Shown: positions 43,130-53,900, numbered from the stretch's first letter. The stretch: DNA of 64,000 bases from Phycisphaerales bacterium UBA1910 (GCA_002337545.1 DDGE01000036.1:17708-81707), one strand, 5' to 3'. Made by a program: numbers and translations. The notes: generated by a model not told the origin, from the sequence alone.

Positions 43130-45649
43130 TTATTGATCCAGCTCATGTTCAATCGTCTCAAGCCGTTCCTTGAGATGGGCGTATTGTTCATCATCCTCTG
43201 GGTAAACGCCTAGCGCCCGGGTGATGACTTGTGCTTCACGGATGAGGTCGCCCAGCGCGCTGGCTGATCTGACATACCCATCCCATACCGCGATTGCGTA
43301 TGCGATATTGTCCGGGCCGTGTGCTTTGATCGTCGTCAGTGCTTCTTCGTATTTGTCGATCGCAAGCTCGTACTCGGAGCGGCCGTGTTGTATGTGGCCG
43401 AACTGCGTGGCCACGAGCACACGCAGCGGATGACCGAGAGGAACGGTTGATTCCGCAAGATCAGATGCGAGTTGAATCTGCTCAAGCGCATCCTCATGCC
43501 GTTCTTGGTGGCTGAGCGCTTCTGCCAGTGATAGCCGGGGGTATGTGAGATTTGGATGTTGAGAGCCGAAGAGTTCGATATGTTGATCGATTGAGACTTG
43601 GAGTACATCAGCCGCTTCCGCGTGGCGTCCCATCTGGTTGTACAATCGCCCGAGATTCGCGTAGGCCGCGGCGATATCAGGATTCAGACGCGAATCCGCG
43701 CGTGCTCGGAGTGTGATGGATTCTTTGTAATATCGCTCTGACTCTTCGAGTTTCCCTTTTCTTCTCGCAATGATCGCGAGTGAGTTGAGCGTGATCGATG
43801 ATTCGATGTCTGCGCCGGCGATACGGAACTGGTCCATCGCGTTGTGGTAGCAAACCGAGGCCTCGTCGTAGCGATCCAATCGGCGTAGCACCGCGCCCAT
43901 TTGTTGTTGCTGTCTGCCACGCTCGAGCGCATCGTGTTCGGTATACACGCTTGTTGCTTCTTCGATGTAGTCGAGCGCTTCATCAAACCTTCCTGTCTCC
44001 ATCATCATCTCACTGAACTGGCGGAGTGTGATAGAGAGTTGTTCAGCGTCACCGGATTCACGCTCGTACGCAACCAGAAGCTCGAACTGCTGTTCTGCGT
44101 CTTCGAGTTGGCCGAGCTTGAAGAGTGATGCGGCGAGCACGCTCCGGGCATGGTGGAGGCCTTGCTCATCGATCGGTGAGGTTGATTCATACAACGCGAT
44201 CGAGTCGCGGAGCACTATGGCCGCGTCTTCGTAGGCAAAGACCGCGTTGAAGGTCTGGGCAATGAGCGTAAGCATCTCGGCGCGGACGACGGAGATCTCG
44301 ATCCCTGACTTTGCACGCTCTGCTGCGCGATCGAGCATCATCCTGAGCAGTTCTGTGTCTTTCCCCTCGGTTTGCTTCGGATCCAGACCCAGAAAGATCT
44401 CATCGAGGAACTCATACGCGGCGTTCGATCGAACAAGCGATTCCTCAGCGGACTTGCGTGCGAGTGATTCGCGTTGGAGCGCGATGCTCAAGGATATGAC
44501 ACCCACTGAGAGCAGGAAGAAGACGATGCATATGCTCGCGACGAGCCCCTTATTCCGCTTCGCGAACTTTTCAAGCTGGTATACCCTGCTCGGCGGTCGG
44601 GCATGGATCGGCTCGTCCGCGAGATGGCGGCGGATGTCATCGCCGAGCTCGGCGGCACTCTGGTATCGGCGATCCGGATCCCTTTCGAGTGCCTTGGCGA
44701 TCATCGTATCGATGTCCCCCCTGAGGCGGGTGTCGAGCGAGCAGATTCGCGTTGGATCATGATCGCGGACGACGCTGAGCGCATCGGCGAGTTGCATGTT
44801 GTCTGTCTTGTGAGGGAGTTGGCCCGTGAGTAGCTCGAAGAGGATGACGCCGAGTGAGTACACATCGCTCCGATGATCGATCTGCGTGGGGTCGCCCGAG
44901 GCCTGCTCCGGGCTCATGTAGGCGAGTGTGCCGATGATCTGCCCGATCTCGGTGTTCATCGTAACCGCACGAACATCCTGCTCCGTTACGCGGGCGATGC
45001 CAAAGTCGAGGATCTTTGGTGCGCCAGAATCGTCGATGAGGATGTTTGTTGGCTTGAGGTCACGATGGATCACCCCTCGCAGGTGCGCATGGTCGACCGC
45101 GTCGCAGAGCTTCGATGTGAGCTCAAGGATTTCGCGGAGAGGGAGTTCATTTGATCGCGTGAACTCTTTGAGTGTCGGGCCTTCGACGAGTTCCATCGCG
45201 ATATAGGGCTGCGCGATAGTCTGATCGACCCCCACCTCATAGACCTGGGCGATTCCCGGGTGCTTGAGTCGTGCGAGTGCTTCTGCTTCGAGTTGGAATC
45301 GGCGAGTTAGCGCCTTGGTGGTGTATCCGAGTCGCAAGACTTTGATCGCGACCCGTCTGGCCGGTTGGAGCTGCTCGGCTTCATAGACGCTACCCATCCC
45401 GCCTTCTCCAAGGAGACGGATGATGGTGTATCCCTCGATCGAAGGCATGAACTCTGTGGACTGAAAAGTTTCCGGATTGAGGTCCGTTTCATCAGCATCA
45501 TCGATCGCGCTCAGGAGCTGCTCAACGCTTTGTCGCAGCGCGGTGTCCTCGCCGCAGAGCTCTGCGAGTGTTGCATCCTGTTCCGCGGCGGGCAGATCGC
45601 ACACCTGGTGAAAGATCTCACGGATCCGTTGGTACTGATGCTCATCCAT
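43130..45649 (-). CDS. Membrane Ser/Thr protein kinase with C-terminal TPR repeats (module 3)
   Basis: An 839-residue kinase. ATG 45649 overlaps the sigma factor stop by 8 bases. The N-terminal domain (YQRIREIFHQVCDLPAAEQDATLAELCG) matches that of module 2. Kinase domain about 73-350: GEGGMG loop (81-86), K103, HRDLKPTN (195-202, D197), DFG 215-217 and SPEQ 246-249. A transmembrane helix lies near 370-395 (GLVASICIVFFLLSVGVISLSIAL). The extracytoplasmic part has clear TPR units, for example AYANLGRLYNQMGRHAEAADVL, LSLAEALSHQERHEDALEQI and FSEMMMETGRFDEALDYIEEA. It is complete and likely active. It faces the module 2 kinase. Confidence 0.92.
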   Translation of the reverse strand: MDEHQYQRIREIFHQVCDLPAAEQDATLAELCGEDTALRQSVEQLLSAIDDADETDLNPETFQSTEFMPSIEGYTIIRLLGEGGMGSVYEAEQLQPARRVAIKVLRLGYTTKALTRRFQLEAEALARLKHPGIAQVYEVGVDQTIAQPYIAMELVEGPTLKEFTRSNELPLREILELTSKLCDAVDHAHLRGVIHRDLKPTNILIDDSGAPKILDFGIARVTEQDVRAVTMNTEIGQIIGTLAYMSPEQASGDPTQIDHRSDVYSLGVILFELLTGQLPHKTDNMQLADALSVVRDHDPTRICSLDTRLRGDIDTMIAKALERDPDRRYQSAAELGDDIRRHLADEPIHARPPSRVYQLEKFAKRNKGLVASICIVFFLLSVGVISLSIALQRESLARKSAEESLVRSNAAYEFLDEIFLGLDPKQTEGKDTELLRMMLDRAAERAKSGIEISVVRAEMLTLIAQTFNAVFAYEDAAIVLRDSIALYESTSPIDEQGLHHARSVLAASLFKLGQLEDAEQQFELLVAYERESGDAEQLSITLRQFSEMMMETGRFDEALDYIEEATSVYTEHDALERGRQQQQMGAVLRRLDRYDEASVCYHNAMDQFRIAGADIESSITLNSLAIIARRKGKLEESERYYKESITLRARADSRLNPDIAAAYANLGRLYNQMGRHAEAADVLQVSIDQHIELFGSQHPNLTYPRLSLAEALSHQERHEDALEQIQLASDLAESTVPLGHPLRVLVATQFGHIQHGRSEYELAIDKYEEALTTIKAHGPDNIAYAIAVWDGYVRSASALGDLIREAQVITRALGVYPEDDEQYAHLKERLETIEHELDQ

Positions 45650-46184
45650 CCTGATCTGCTCCGTGCTGACTCAGGATCCAAGCGCGGGCCATCTGCCAGT
45701 CGAGATAGACCGCTCGCTCGCTCAGCTCCATGACTTCCGCGACTTGTGTTACGGTGAAGCCACCGAAGAACCGGAGCTCAACGATCTGCGCTTGACGCTT
45801 GTCGAGGCGTGCGAGCTGCTCGAGTGCATCATTGAGTTCGATCACATCCCATTCTTTGGATCCGGAATCAACACCCGAGAGTGTGATCCTGTGCCCGTCG
45901 ATCTGACCGCCTCGTTTCGCGGCATTCTTCTTCCGGGCGTGATCGACAAGGACTTGGCGCATCGCGCGAGCAGCGATTGCGAGCATGTGTTCTTGGTCGG
46001 ATACTTCCCCAGAGAAATCACGGATTTTCAGGTAGGCCTCGTGAACGAGGGCGGTGGGTTGCAGGGTGTGGTTCGCGTCCTGACCCGAGAATCGAGACTT
46101 CGCGAGCGCGTGTAGTTCTTTATAGGCACACTCAAACACATCCAGCGGAGGACGGGACTCGTTGTTTTCGGGTGGTGTTCGCAT
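45642..46184 (-). CDS. ECF sigma factor, TIGR02999-like (module 3)
   Basis: A 180-residue sigma factor. The ATG at 46184 (MRTPPENNE) follows GAGAGGCAG; an earlier in-frame start at 46208 is less likely. Region 2 has YKELHALAKSRFSGQDANHTLQPTALVHEAYLKI and MLAIAARAMRQVLVDHARKK. Region 4 has AQIVELRFFGGFTVTQVAEVMELSERAVYLDWQMARAWI. It is coupled to its kinase by an 8-base overlap, as in module 2, and is divergent from the 46323-49868 gene with 138 bases between starts, so that large surface protein is a candidate target (inference). Confidence 0.9.
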   Translation of the reverse strand: MRTPPENNESRPPLDVFECAYKELHALAKSRFSGQDANHTLQPTALVHEAYLKIRDFSGEVSDQEHMLAIAARAMRQVLVDHARKKNAAKRGGQIDGHRITLSGVDSGSKEWDVIELNDALEQLARLDKRQAQIVELRFFGGFTVTQVAEVMELSERAVYLDWQMARAWILSQHGADQDG

Positions 46185-46322
46185 GCGCCTGCCTCTCGGT
46201 ATGCCCATTCTAATCGAATCGCGAAAAAAAGCATGAGATCAGTGCAGGGTCCGGTGCTCGATTTCGTGGATCAGGTTGAGCCTTCAACTCGCAACAAGCC
46301 CGTACTAAGAGAGGTATTCGAC

Positions 46323-49300
46323 ATGAAATGCACCAAACTGAGCCGCTGGAGCCCGCTCGTCCTTGCCGTTTGTGCAGGAACACTCCACGCAAACCCCATC
46401 AATACAGATTTTCAGGTCACCGATGAAGACTCGTATCTGCAGTTCCGAGAAGCTGTGCACGCGAGCCAGTATGTGCGGTATGACTACGCGATGGACCAGA
46501 ATCCGCGTGTGGTGATCGCCGTCGCGGGTCTGATGGCGTTCGCCACTCAGAATCCGGACGCTGACTCCACACAGCTCTCCGCCTTCGTGAACGCGTTCGA
46601 TTCGACCCTCTCCGGGTATGCCCCGGGAGATCCGGACTTGGACCGCTCGACGAACTTGCTCCCTGCGATGCGGTATACCACGCCGCTCACGGGGTACCCC
46701 GAGCTTGAGGGCACCGATACACGGGTTGGAGAGCAAATCACCGAGATCCTTGGGCTCGAGGTGCCTGAGATCGAGTCGTATGACAACCTGCTCACGCGTG
46801 TGGCCGCATACGAGCGTGCGCGGGTCACGAGCTTTGCGAATCGTGATGAATGGTTGAGTCTGCTCATGGCCGGTTTCGCGGGCTTTGATCTCGATGGGAT
46901 CACGAACGCACACATTTCATCATCCCTGCGCTCATATCTCGAGTCACAGGGATTTGAGCCGGTGCCCGATGGTGTTGACGACGAACGCTTCGATACTGTT
47001 CAGTCCTCGCTCGACGCATCATTGCCCGCAGACTATGCGTCGTATATGGCGATGCTCACCCAATCGATTGAGAACTCGTCGCTGTGGGGGAGTCTCAACG
47101 ACTCATTCGCGGATGTCGCTCTGGCCACCCAGCAGCGGATCAATGAGCTGAACACCGCATTGAGCATGGAAGAGTCGATCTACCAGGACATGCTCGACGC
47201 TCAGGATCCGGCCGAGATGCAACAGCTCGCGGATGCGTACCGGCAACAGCTCGAGCAGGTCGCCCAGTACCGCGCGATCATCGACGCGAACGCGATGATG
47301 CTCCTCCAGAGTGCCGACCCCGATGTTCGCGATCTGGCGCAGCAAGCGCTCTCGTTTGGGGGAACACAGCTCCAGACCAACGAGACGATCGCCGGCATCA
47401 ACGCGGGCGTGCAGTACGCGAGTGCTTTGACAACCTTCGGGTTCGGGATCGCAACCGGCAGCCCCGCGGACGCGATCACGGGGCTCGCCGATGTGGTGCT
47501 CAGCTCGATCGAACTCGGCGAAGTGCTCGGCGGGTCTTCCGTCCCAAGTGCTGACGAACAGATCTTCGGCCAACTCGTCGAGATGCGCGATCAACTCGAG
47601 GAAGTGCGTATCCAGATGAATCAGAGGTTCGACCGCATCGAGGTTCAACTCAACACGATCTACGACGCCCTGGCTGTCGGCTTCAACGAACTCGGCAACT
47701 CGATCTTTGATCTCAATGTAGATGTGCAGGCGCTTCGGACAGAAATTATGGGTCAGCAGGCGCAGCTCGAACGCATCGAGCAGCAGCTCTGGGGCATGGC
47801 CGACGACCTCTTCCGCGATGACCTCGCGGAGCTTGTCGATGGGATCGTCGCGTATCGTGAGCGGCGCGGCGTTGATCTTCCGTACGAGGACGGCGCGACC
47901 AACTTCGCGGACGAGATCATCGACCTGTTCACGAAGGCGACTTTCACGGCGAGCGTGCCGACCTACGCGGGAAACAGCGGTGAGAATCTGAGTCTTCTGG
48001 ATACGAGCGATCTGGAACAGAACCCACTTGGAAGGAGCATCAACGACCTTCGGGTGTTCCCGACGGATTCGAACTATCTGAATCAGCCGTTGCCGCTCTA
48101 CCCATCGCGCGTAGTCGCACCCGGTCCATGGGCACAAGCCTCTAGCGCATACGCGCAGGTCGCTCAGGAGAGCCCATGGTACTTCGCATACATGTACCAA
48201 TCACAGCTCGACGGTGGGCTGATGAACCCTGACCTGGACCTGATCATTCAGGAGGGCGAGGCGCTGCAGGCGATGGCATTGGAAGCCCGGCAGGTCTCCT
48301 TCTTCCAAACCATCGTTGATCAATACACCGCAACCATGATCGCGATGGATGATATCGTGGATGACGAGATCGCACAGATTCTCAGTGACGCAAACCTCTC
48401 GAGCATCGATCCTTGGGGCGGCGTGAATCAGCAAGGTCGTCAGGACGCGCCAGGTTTCACCACGATTTATGGGCGCGACGGGCTGGGCACCACGCTCCCC
48501 GCCGCGACTACACTCGGCGATGATATTTGGGATCTCTACCATTTCAATACACTGCCCGAGCTCACCGCGGCGTTGGAGGCCTCCGAGGATCCAAGCGGTG
48601 GGACGCCCACGGTCGAACTCCGGGTGTACCCAAATGGTTTCTTTGAGGAGAATGATGTTGAGTTCCGATTCAGCATCATCATCGATAACCCGAACGGGTC
48701 GGATTACACCTTCAATCGATCTGTGATCTGTGAACTTACGAGCTTCGGATCGCCCATCTATATCTACACAAATCACGATGCGCAAGAGTTGCTTGAACAG
48801 GATCTGCCCTTCTGGTACAACATCGCGCTGACATTTTTCAACGGAGAGAATCTCGTCGGCACAAGTCTGAACACATTCAACGGCAACGGCGATCAGGTCA
48901 CACTTGAGTTCACGCAAGACAATGAGCTGTTCGGATCGAACTCCGCCGCGACTTCGTACATTGAGAACGAACTCAACGCGTTGCAAGACGAGATGTGGCT
49001 TGCCTTTATAAACAACACCGGACTCGATGCGTTGGAATCATCTCGCAACAGCTGGGAATCGATCTGGGAAGCGTATACGACGCTCGCAATGCCTGAAATC
49101 TTCGAGCAGAGCACGGCGGTCTCAAGCGCGATGCGGGGAAGTGTGTTCAACAACGAGATCGCGCTGGCCATGCCGATCGATGACTGGTTCTTTGCGATGA
49201 TCGGCGATGGCGACAACGGGCAATACACCAGCATCCGTGGTGATTTCGAGACCCGCGCACTGCTCATCCAGGACGAGATCAATGAGGCCATCAACACCTA

Positions 49301-49868
49301 CCCTGATCTTCAGGGCCACAGCCTCATCGAGTGGACACTCGCGGAGCTTCGGCATCTGCGTGATCAGGCGTTCAAGCTCGCGGTTGATGATTCGTATGTT
49401 GCAGCGGGTGGTTCGCTTGAGGTGGATGCACTCGAAGGCCTGATGCACAACGATATTGATCAGGCCTACCGTGCGATCGAGGTTGATACGGGCTTCGCCG
49501 CAAGCAATGACTACATCGCGCCTCAAAATGGCACGGTTGAGATCCAGGCCGATGGATCGTTCACCTACACACCAAACCACGGTTTCGTCGGGATCGATCG
49601 GTTCTCATACCGGACAACGACCACGGTCAACGACTCGGGCTCAAGGGTATACAGTGATCCTGCGATCGTTCAGATCAATGTGTTCGAGGGCGGATGCAGC
49701 GCTGCTGACCTGGCGCAGCCGTACGGTGAGTTGAACTTCTTCGATGTCTCGGCATTCCTGATGGCCTACACCAATGGAGACGCAGCCGCGGACCTGAACG
49801 AGGACGGGGTATTCAACTTCTTCGATGTGAGCGCATTCCTGGCGGTGTACTCATCCGGTTGCCCATAA
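46323..49868 (+). CDS. Large secreted coiled-coil protein with cadherin-like domain and GC-type dockerin
   Basis: A 1181-residue protein. The ATG at 46323, after AAGAGAGGT, opens the signal peptide MKCTKLSRWSPLVLAVCAGTLHA; the in-frame extension to 46233 has no signal. Residues about 260-520 are helical: long heptad-rich segments (MQQLADAYRQQLEQVAQYRAI; LVEMRDQLEEVRIQMNQRFD; VQALRTEIMGQQAQLERIEQ) flank a small-residue hydrophobic stretch (about 360-410, GVQYASALTTFGFGIATGSP and on). A large unassigned region follows. Near the end is a cadherin-like/VCBS-type module (VDDSYVAAGGSLEVDALEG, then GTVEIQADGSFTYTPNHGF). The C-terminus is a full dockerin ending SSGCP. The helix-hydrophobic-helix layout recalls alpha-helical pore-forming proteins, but that is only a resemblance. 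Confidence 0.82.
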   Translation: MKCTKLSRWSPLVLAVCAGTLHANPINTDFQVTDEDSYLQFREAVHASQYVRYDYAMDQNPRVVIAVAGLMAFATQNPDADSTQLSAFVNAFDSTLSGYAPGDPDLDRSTNLLPAMRYTTPLTGYPELEGTDTRVGEQITEILGLEVPEIESYDNLLTRVAAYERARVTSFANRDEWLSLLMAGFAGFDLDGITNAHISSSLRSYLESQGFEPVPDGVDDERFDTVQSSLDASLPADYASYMAMLTQSIENSSLWGSLNDSFADVALATQQRINELNTALSMEESIYQDMLDAQDPAEMQQLADAYRQQLEQVAQYRAIIDANAMMLLQSADPDVRDLAQQALSFGGTQLQTNETIAGINAGVQYASALTTFGFGIATGSPADAITGLADVVLSSIELGEVLGGSSVPSADEQIFGQLVEMRDQLEEVRIQMNQRFDRIEVQLNTIYDALAVGFNELGNSIFDLNVDVQALRTEIMGQQAQLERIEQQLWGMADDLFRDDLAELVDGIVAYRERRGVDLPYEDGATNFADEIIDLFTKATFTASVPTYAGNSGENLSLLDTSDLEQNPLGRSINDLRVFPTDSNYLNQPLPLYPSRVVAPGPWAQASSAYAQVAQESPWYFAYMYQSQLDGGLMNPDLDLIIQEGEALQAMALEARQVSFFQTIVDQYTATMIAMDDIVDDEIAQILSDANLSSIDPWGGVNQQGRQDAPGFTTIYGRDGLGTTLPAATTLGDDIWDLYHFNTLPELTAALEASEDPSGGTPTVELRVYPNGFFEENDVEFRFSIIIDNPNGSDYTFNRSVICELTSFGSPIYIYTNHDAQELLEQDLPFWYNIALTFFNGENLVGTSLNTFNGNGDQVTLEFTQDNELFGSNSAATSYIENELNALQDEMWLAFINNTGLDALESSRNSWESIWEAYTTLAMPEIFEQSTAVSSAMRGSVFNNEIALAMPIDDWFFAMIGDGDNGQYTSIRGDFETRALLIQDEINEAINTYPDLQGHSLIEWTLAELRHLRDQAFKLAVDDSYVAAGGSLEVDALEGLMHNDIDQAYRAIEVDTGFAASNDYIAPQNGTVEIQADGSFTYTPNHGFVGIDRFSYRTTTTVNDSGSRVYSDPAIVQINVFEGGCSAADLAQPYGELNFFDVSAFLMAYTNGDAAADLNEDGVFNFFDVSAFLAVYSSGCP

Positions 49869-49896
49869 CAACTCGCTGATAAACTAGACCTATCAC

Positions 49897-49927
49897 GACC
49901 CCGCCGTGCTCCACGGCGGGGTCATTG
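49897..49927 (+). terminator. Strong intrinsic terminator of the 46323-49868 gene
   Basis: A perfect 12-bp stem (GACCCCGCCGTG / CACGGCGGGGTC) with a 3-base loop (CTC), followed by ATTG. The stem is very stable; the T run is short. Confidence 0.7.
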
Positions 49928-50950
49928 CTTTGTACTCGCTTGCCATGGAACAAGACGCGACATGCACCGGTCGAGGGAAACACGAGGGATGCTGCGAAGC
50001 AACCAGTGTCGCATTCTCTGTGAGTGATTCATCGGCTGACACTATTCTGAGGAAATGTCGCTGGAAAACATCTGGAACACATTGCTCCCAAAACAAAAAC
50101 AGCCCCAATTCCTCAGAATTGGGTTTGTTTCGTTATGAAACGGTGTGTGCTGAAGATATAGCAAACTATTTGTTGTTCTGGATCTTGAGAACATGATAGA
50201 TTAACTCGCCTAAAGGATTCATAAATCCCTTATCGTGCATTGAGTTAGGAAGATTGCCGAAAACGCGGAGCTATAGAGATCAGCAAGCATATCACAGTCA
50301 CCAAGCATCGTCCGCTTGAGTCTCTGTGCAATGAGGAGCCTTAGTCGAGAGCTAGGGTGGGACGCTCAAGAAAACAGATTTTCGAGTTGGTGAGAAACCA
50401 GAACACAAAGAAGGTCGCAGCAGACAAACCGTCACTTTGGATACCAAGCATATTGGTGGTTTGGAAACGATCAGAGGGTCTATGTAATTCATCGTATCCG
50501 TCGTCTCATCTGCCATTTCAGGCGGGATTCTTTCGCGGGGTACTACGAATACCGCCATGTTTTATTCGAAGCGACGGTGTTCAATTTGATGATTGGATTC
50601 TCCAGTAGTTCGTTTTCGACATTGTCGGCAGGGATGAAGCATTAAAATTATTTTGAGGCATGGCCATATACTTGGAAGTAGCTGTTTTATCTGTACTTAG
50701 GGCGATGTGTTTTGTGGTCGGGCAATTAATGACGAATGAAAACTGAGTGCAGGGTTGAGCTGTCTCAAATGTATCGATATATTTGGTTGAAGTAAGGCTC
50801 ACTGTTCGCGGGGCTTGTCAATGACAATAGTTAGATGTTTGGATCAGAGAGATTGTTTCGCATTATCCTTTGGTGTTTTAGTGAAGGTGCAGGCGCTAGA
50901 GATTCATGGTTATTCTGTATATGGCTTGTTCCGAATTTTCAAGGCGAGAG
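49928..50950. other. AT-richer gene-poor region upstream of the RHS gene
   Basis: About 1 kb without a convincing gene, clearly poorer in GC than the surrounding coding DNA, particularly from about 50040 onward. All frames are short. One plus-strand frame from 50394 to about 50650 reads somewhat protein-like (YQAYWWFGNDQRVYVIHRIR, then HFRRDSFAGYYEYRHVLFE) but has no start codon and matches nothing I know, so it could be a decayed gene. The RHS promoter should lie near the 3' end of this region; no clear -35/-10 was identified. Together with the low-GC RHS tip downstream this suggests a transferred island around the RHS locus. Confidence 0.55.
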
Positions 50951-53900
50951 ATGATGAGAACGAAGATTGAATGTTCGCAAATCTGTTTTGTACTGCTGGC
51001 GTTTGTGTTTGGAATCAATCAAGTGTCTGGGGCGCTCGGAACTGATCCAGAGCCGCCAGCGATCGTGCTTTCGCCAATGATTGTCAATGATAAAACTGGT
51101 GGCATGCTTTTTACCCCGCTCTGGCCGCCGTATTCCGATTATTACTCAGGAGCGCAGCCGCAGGTCTACTGGACTCCTGAGGGATACCCTGACGAGCCAG
51201 TTCCAGCTGAGTTCAGCAATGGCAATCCGAGTACTCCGATCCCACCGATGCCGATGCATGTGGGATTGTATCAAGGGTATGTGAATACGACTGGTTCAGC
51301 GTTAGATGTAGATCCGCTGTTCTGGAAGGGCGTGTACTCAGCATCGCAAGGTGGATCGTGGGATTTTTACACGATCGAGATGCCGCATGTGCCCGGCTTG
51401 AAACAGAATTATCATAATCGCTTCCAAGCAATGGTCGACTTCCAGGTTGCGTATAACTGGGGTAGCACTGACCCGAACCCGTCGTGGGATTGGCCTCCGA
51501 ATTGGCAATCTACTTTGTTAAACGGGCCGAACTTTGACAGTTGGGTGGATATATATGCACCGTATCTGAGCCGAGCGTATTTCGAGGACATCATCCGGAA
51601 CTCCGACCAGCCCAGCTATAGCACAGCCAGTTTTGGTCGCAACGGGTTCCCGAGGGTAGGGTCTCCGCAACATGTAGAACTTCCGCCGAACTACCCGCCG
51701 AGATCGACTTCGATCGCGGCATCGACTTCACCCATCATCCCTGCGTCGGGCGGGAACTCGCACGGCTCGTACCTGGCGCGTGAGTCGATTGCAGACCGTG
51801 TCGACATGATCACCGGCGAGCCGATTTTGACCGAGATCGATCTTGAACTCCCGTTCGGCAGTGCAGTGTACCGGCGTGTTCGGACTTACTCCGAGAGTGC
51901 CTCGCACGGTCACAAGGTTCACCGAGGTTCGCACTTGCTCCGGGATGTCGAGGCGGGGATCCGCGGTTGGCATGGCATGGGGTGGATGTCGAGCGATGCG
52001 CCACTGTTTTTGTTCGATGCCTCATACTCGGGCACATTGGTGACAGGTGACAGCCAGGACATCGGTCCGGTCTGCTACTTCGCACCAGATGCCCACCACT
52101 CGATTCCATTCATCCAGCAGGGCGGTACGGTGACTATGCCTCCTGATTATGTCGCGCCTGAATGGATGGACGCGATGCTTTTGTACGACAAATCGCAAAC
52201 GGTCTGGAATCCAACGGATGGCTGGATTCGACCGCCACAAGAGATGAAGCTCTACATGCACGACAACTCGGTCGTATACACCATAAAGATGTACTACGAA
52301 GATGTCGATCCGATCCAGCATCTTCGCCCGATGCTTCAAGAAGACGGAGAATCTGTAAATCATGGCAACGGGGTGCCGTATTACGGGCTTGTAACGAGCA
52401 TCGAGGACAGTGCTGGGAACAGGGTCGAGATCAACTACGCAGACCCAGAACTGCACAAACCTTATCTCGACCCAGCGTACAACATTGTAGGAGACCCGAT
52501 CCGCGATGCGGCGCTGAATGCCCAAATCCTGCCCGTGCGTCAACGCGGGTGGTATAAGGGCATGATTGACCATGTCAAGCTCTACGCGTCCGATTCGCCC
52601 GTAGCCGCTTGGTCGATCTATTACACCTATCGGACATTCTTTGCAGCTCGGAACACCGCAGATACATTGGTTTCTGACACTTATCGAGACGAGGATGACA
52701 TTGACCCGTTTATCGATTACTGGTCTTCCGACTCGCATGCCCCGGCACTGCATTCCCTCCTTGTCTATGATGGAGATGTTGACCCATCGTCAGATCGAAA
52801 TCTCATCCTGCCGTGCGATTCAATAAGCTTCGGTCCTGAGGGGCTCAATGGAGTTGCAACTCCGCCGGCGTTTGTGGATGTATTTACGGACCACGGAAGC
52901 GACAATGATGGTGATCAGGTTGGCAAGATTATCGAAGCATTCTCGCAGCCGATCAGAGGGTCATACTCGAATCAGTTTGAGTATCAGGATACTGTAATTG
53001 GCCCAACCGGCCATGGTGGTTCGACGATCTCAGTTCTGCCTGATACCTGGGCGCACCAGCTCCGGTTCTCGTACGCTGATCCTGCGCATTACGGTGAAAT
53101 CGACGAGAACTCGGGCGATCAGACCTATACGGACTTTAATCCGTTCAACGATTACACGCTCCCATCATGCGGGCCGGCGGAAATCGACGAGCACTACACA
53201 GTCCGTAAGCGTAATCAGGCAGCGTATCTGCTTAAGGTCGAATCAAAGTCGCGCTTCGAAGTGGGTGAGTTCGCGGAAACGCAGCTCCCAAGCCGGTACT
53301 GGCTCTACCGCTACCAGGATACGCAGGCTATCGACCTGGACAAGCCGTCGCATTGGTCGCGAATTATTCATGCTGGTTGGGAAACATATGAAGGGGTAGG
53401 AGCATATAGAAGTGTTCGCCGCCTCAGCCACCGATTCGGTCCGGATACTATCGCTCGGATCTATAAAAACCGCCCGGTCTCATCCGCCGATGCACCGCTG
53501 AACGGGTTTGTCAATGGGATAATAGGGATCGATGAGGATCGAGCACTTGAGATAGCAAGCGGATCGCTTGAGTTCAACACGCCCCTTGATCTCGCGCCCG
53601 CGACCGCACCCGCATCGGGAATCCCGTTCGGTCAGCCATTCACCGGTGGATCTCAGGTGCCGTACGAGCCGTTAGACCCGTCGGACCCAACTGATCCCGA
53701 CTCGCCTTATGACGATGAGACGGCGCACAACCTTGATGAAACCTCGATGGAAGAACTGCCGGTCGGCATGCTCGCAGATTCAGTGTTTTACCGCTGGACG
53801 CAGGCTTATCGGCTCGATCCTCGGATCATGATCGACGAGAACAACAGCACTCCGCCAGTAGAACTGCTCGCACGCCCAGCGAGTTGGGAGGTACTTGATG

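Noticed and set aside
47103-48200. 365-codon minus-strand frame within the large coiled-coil gene
   Set aside because: Antisense shadow of a gene with signal peptide, dockerin and terminator. The residues are dominated by R, D, V and H as expected for reverse frames.
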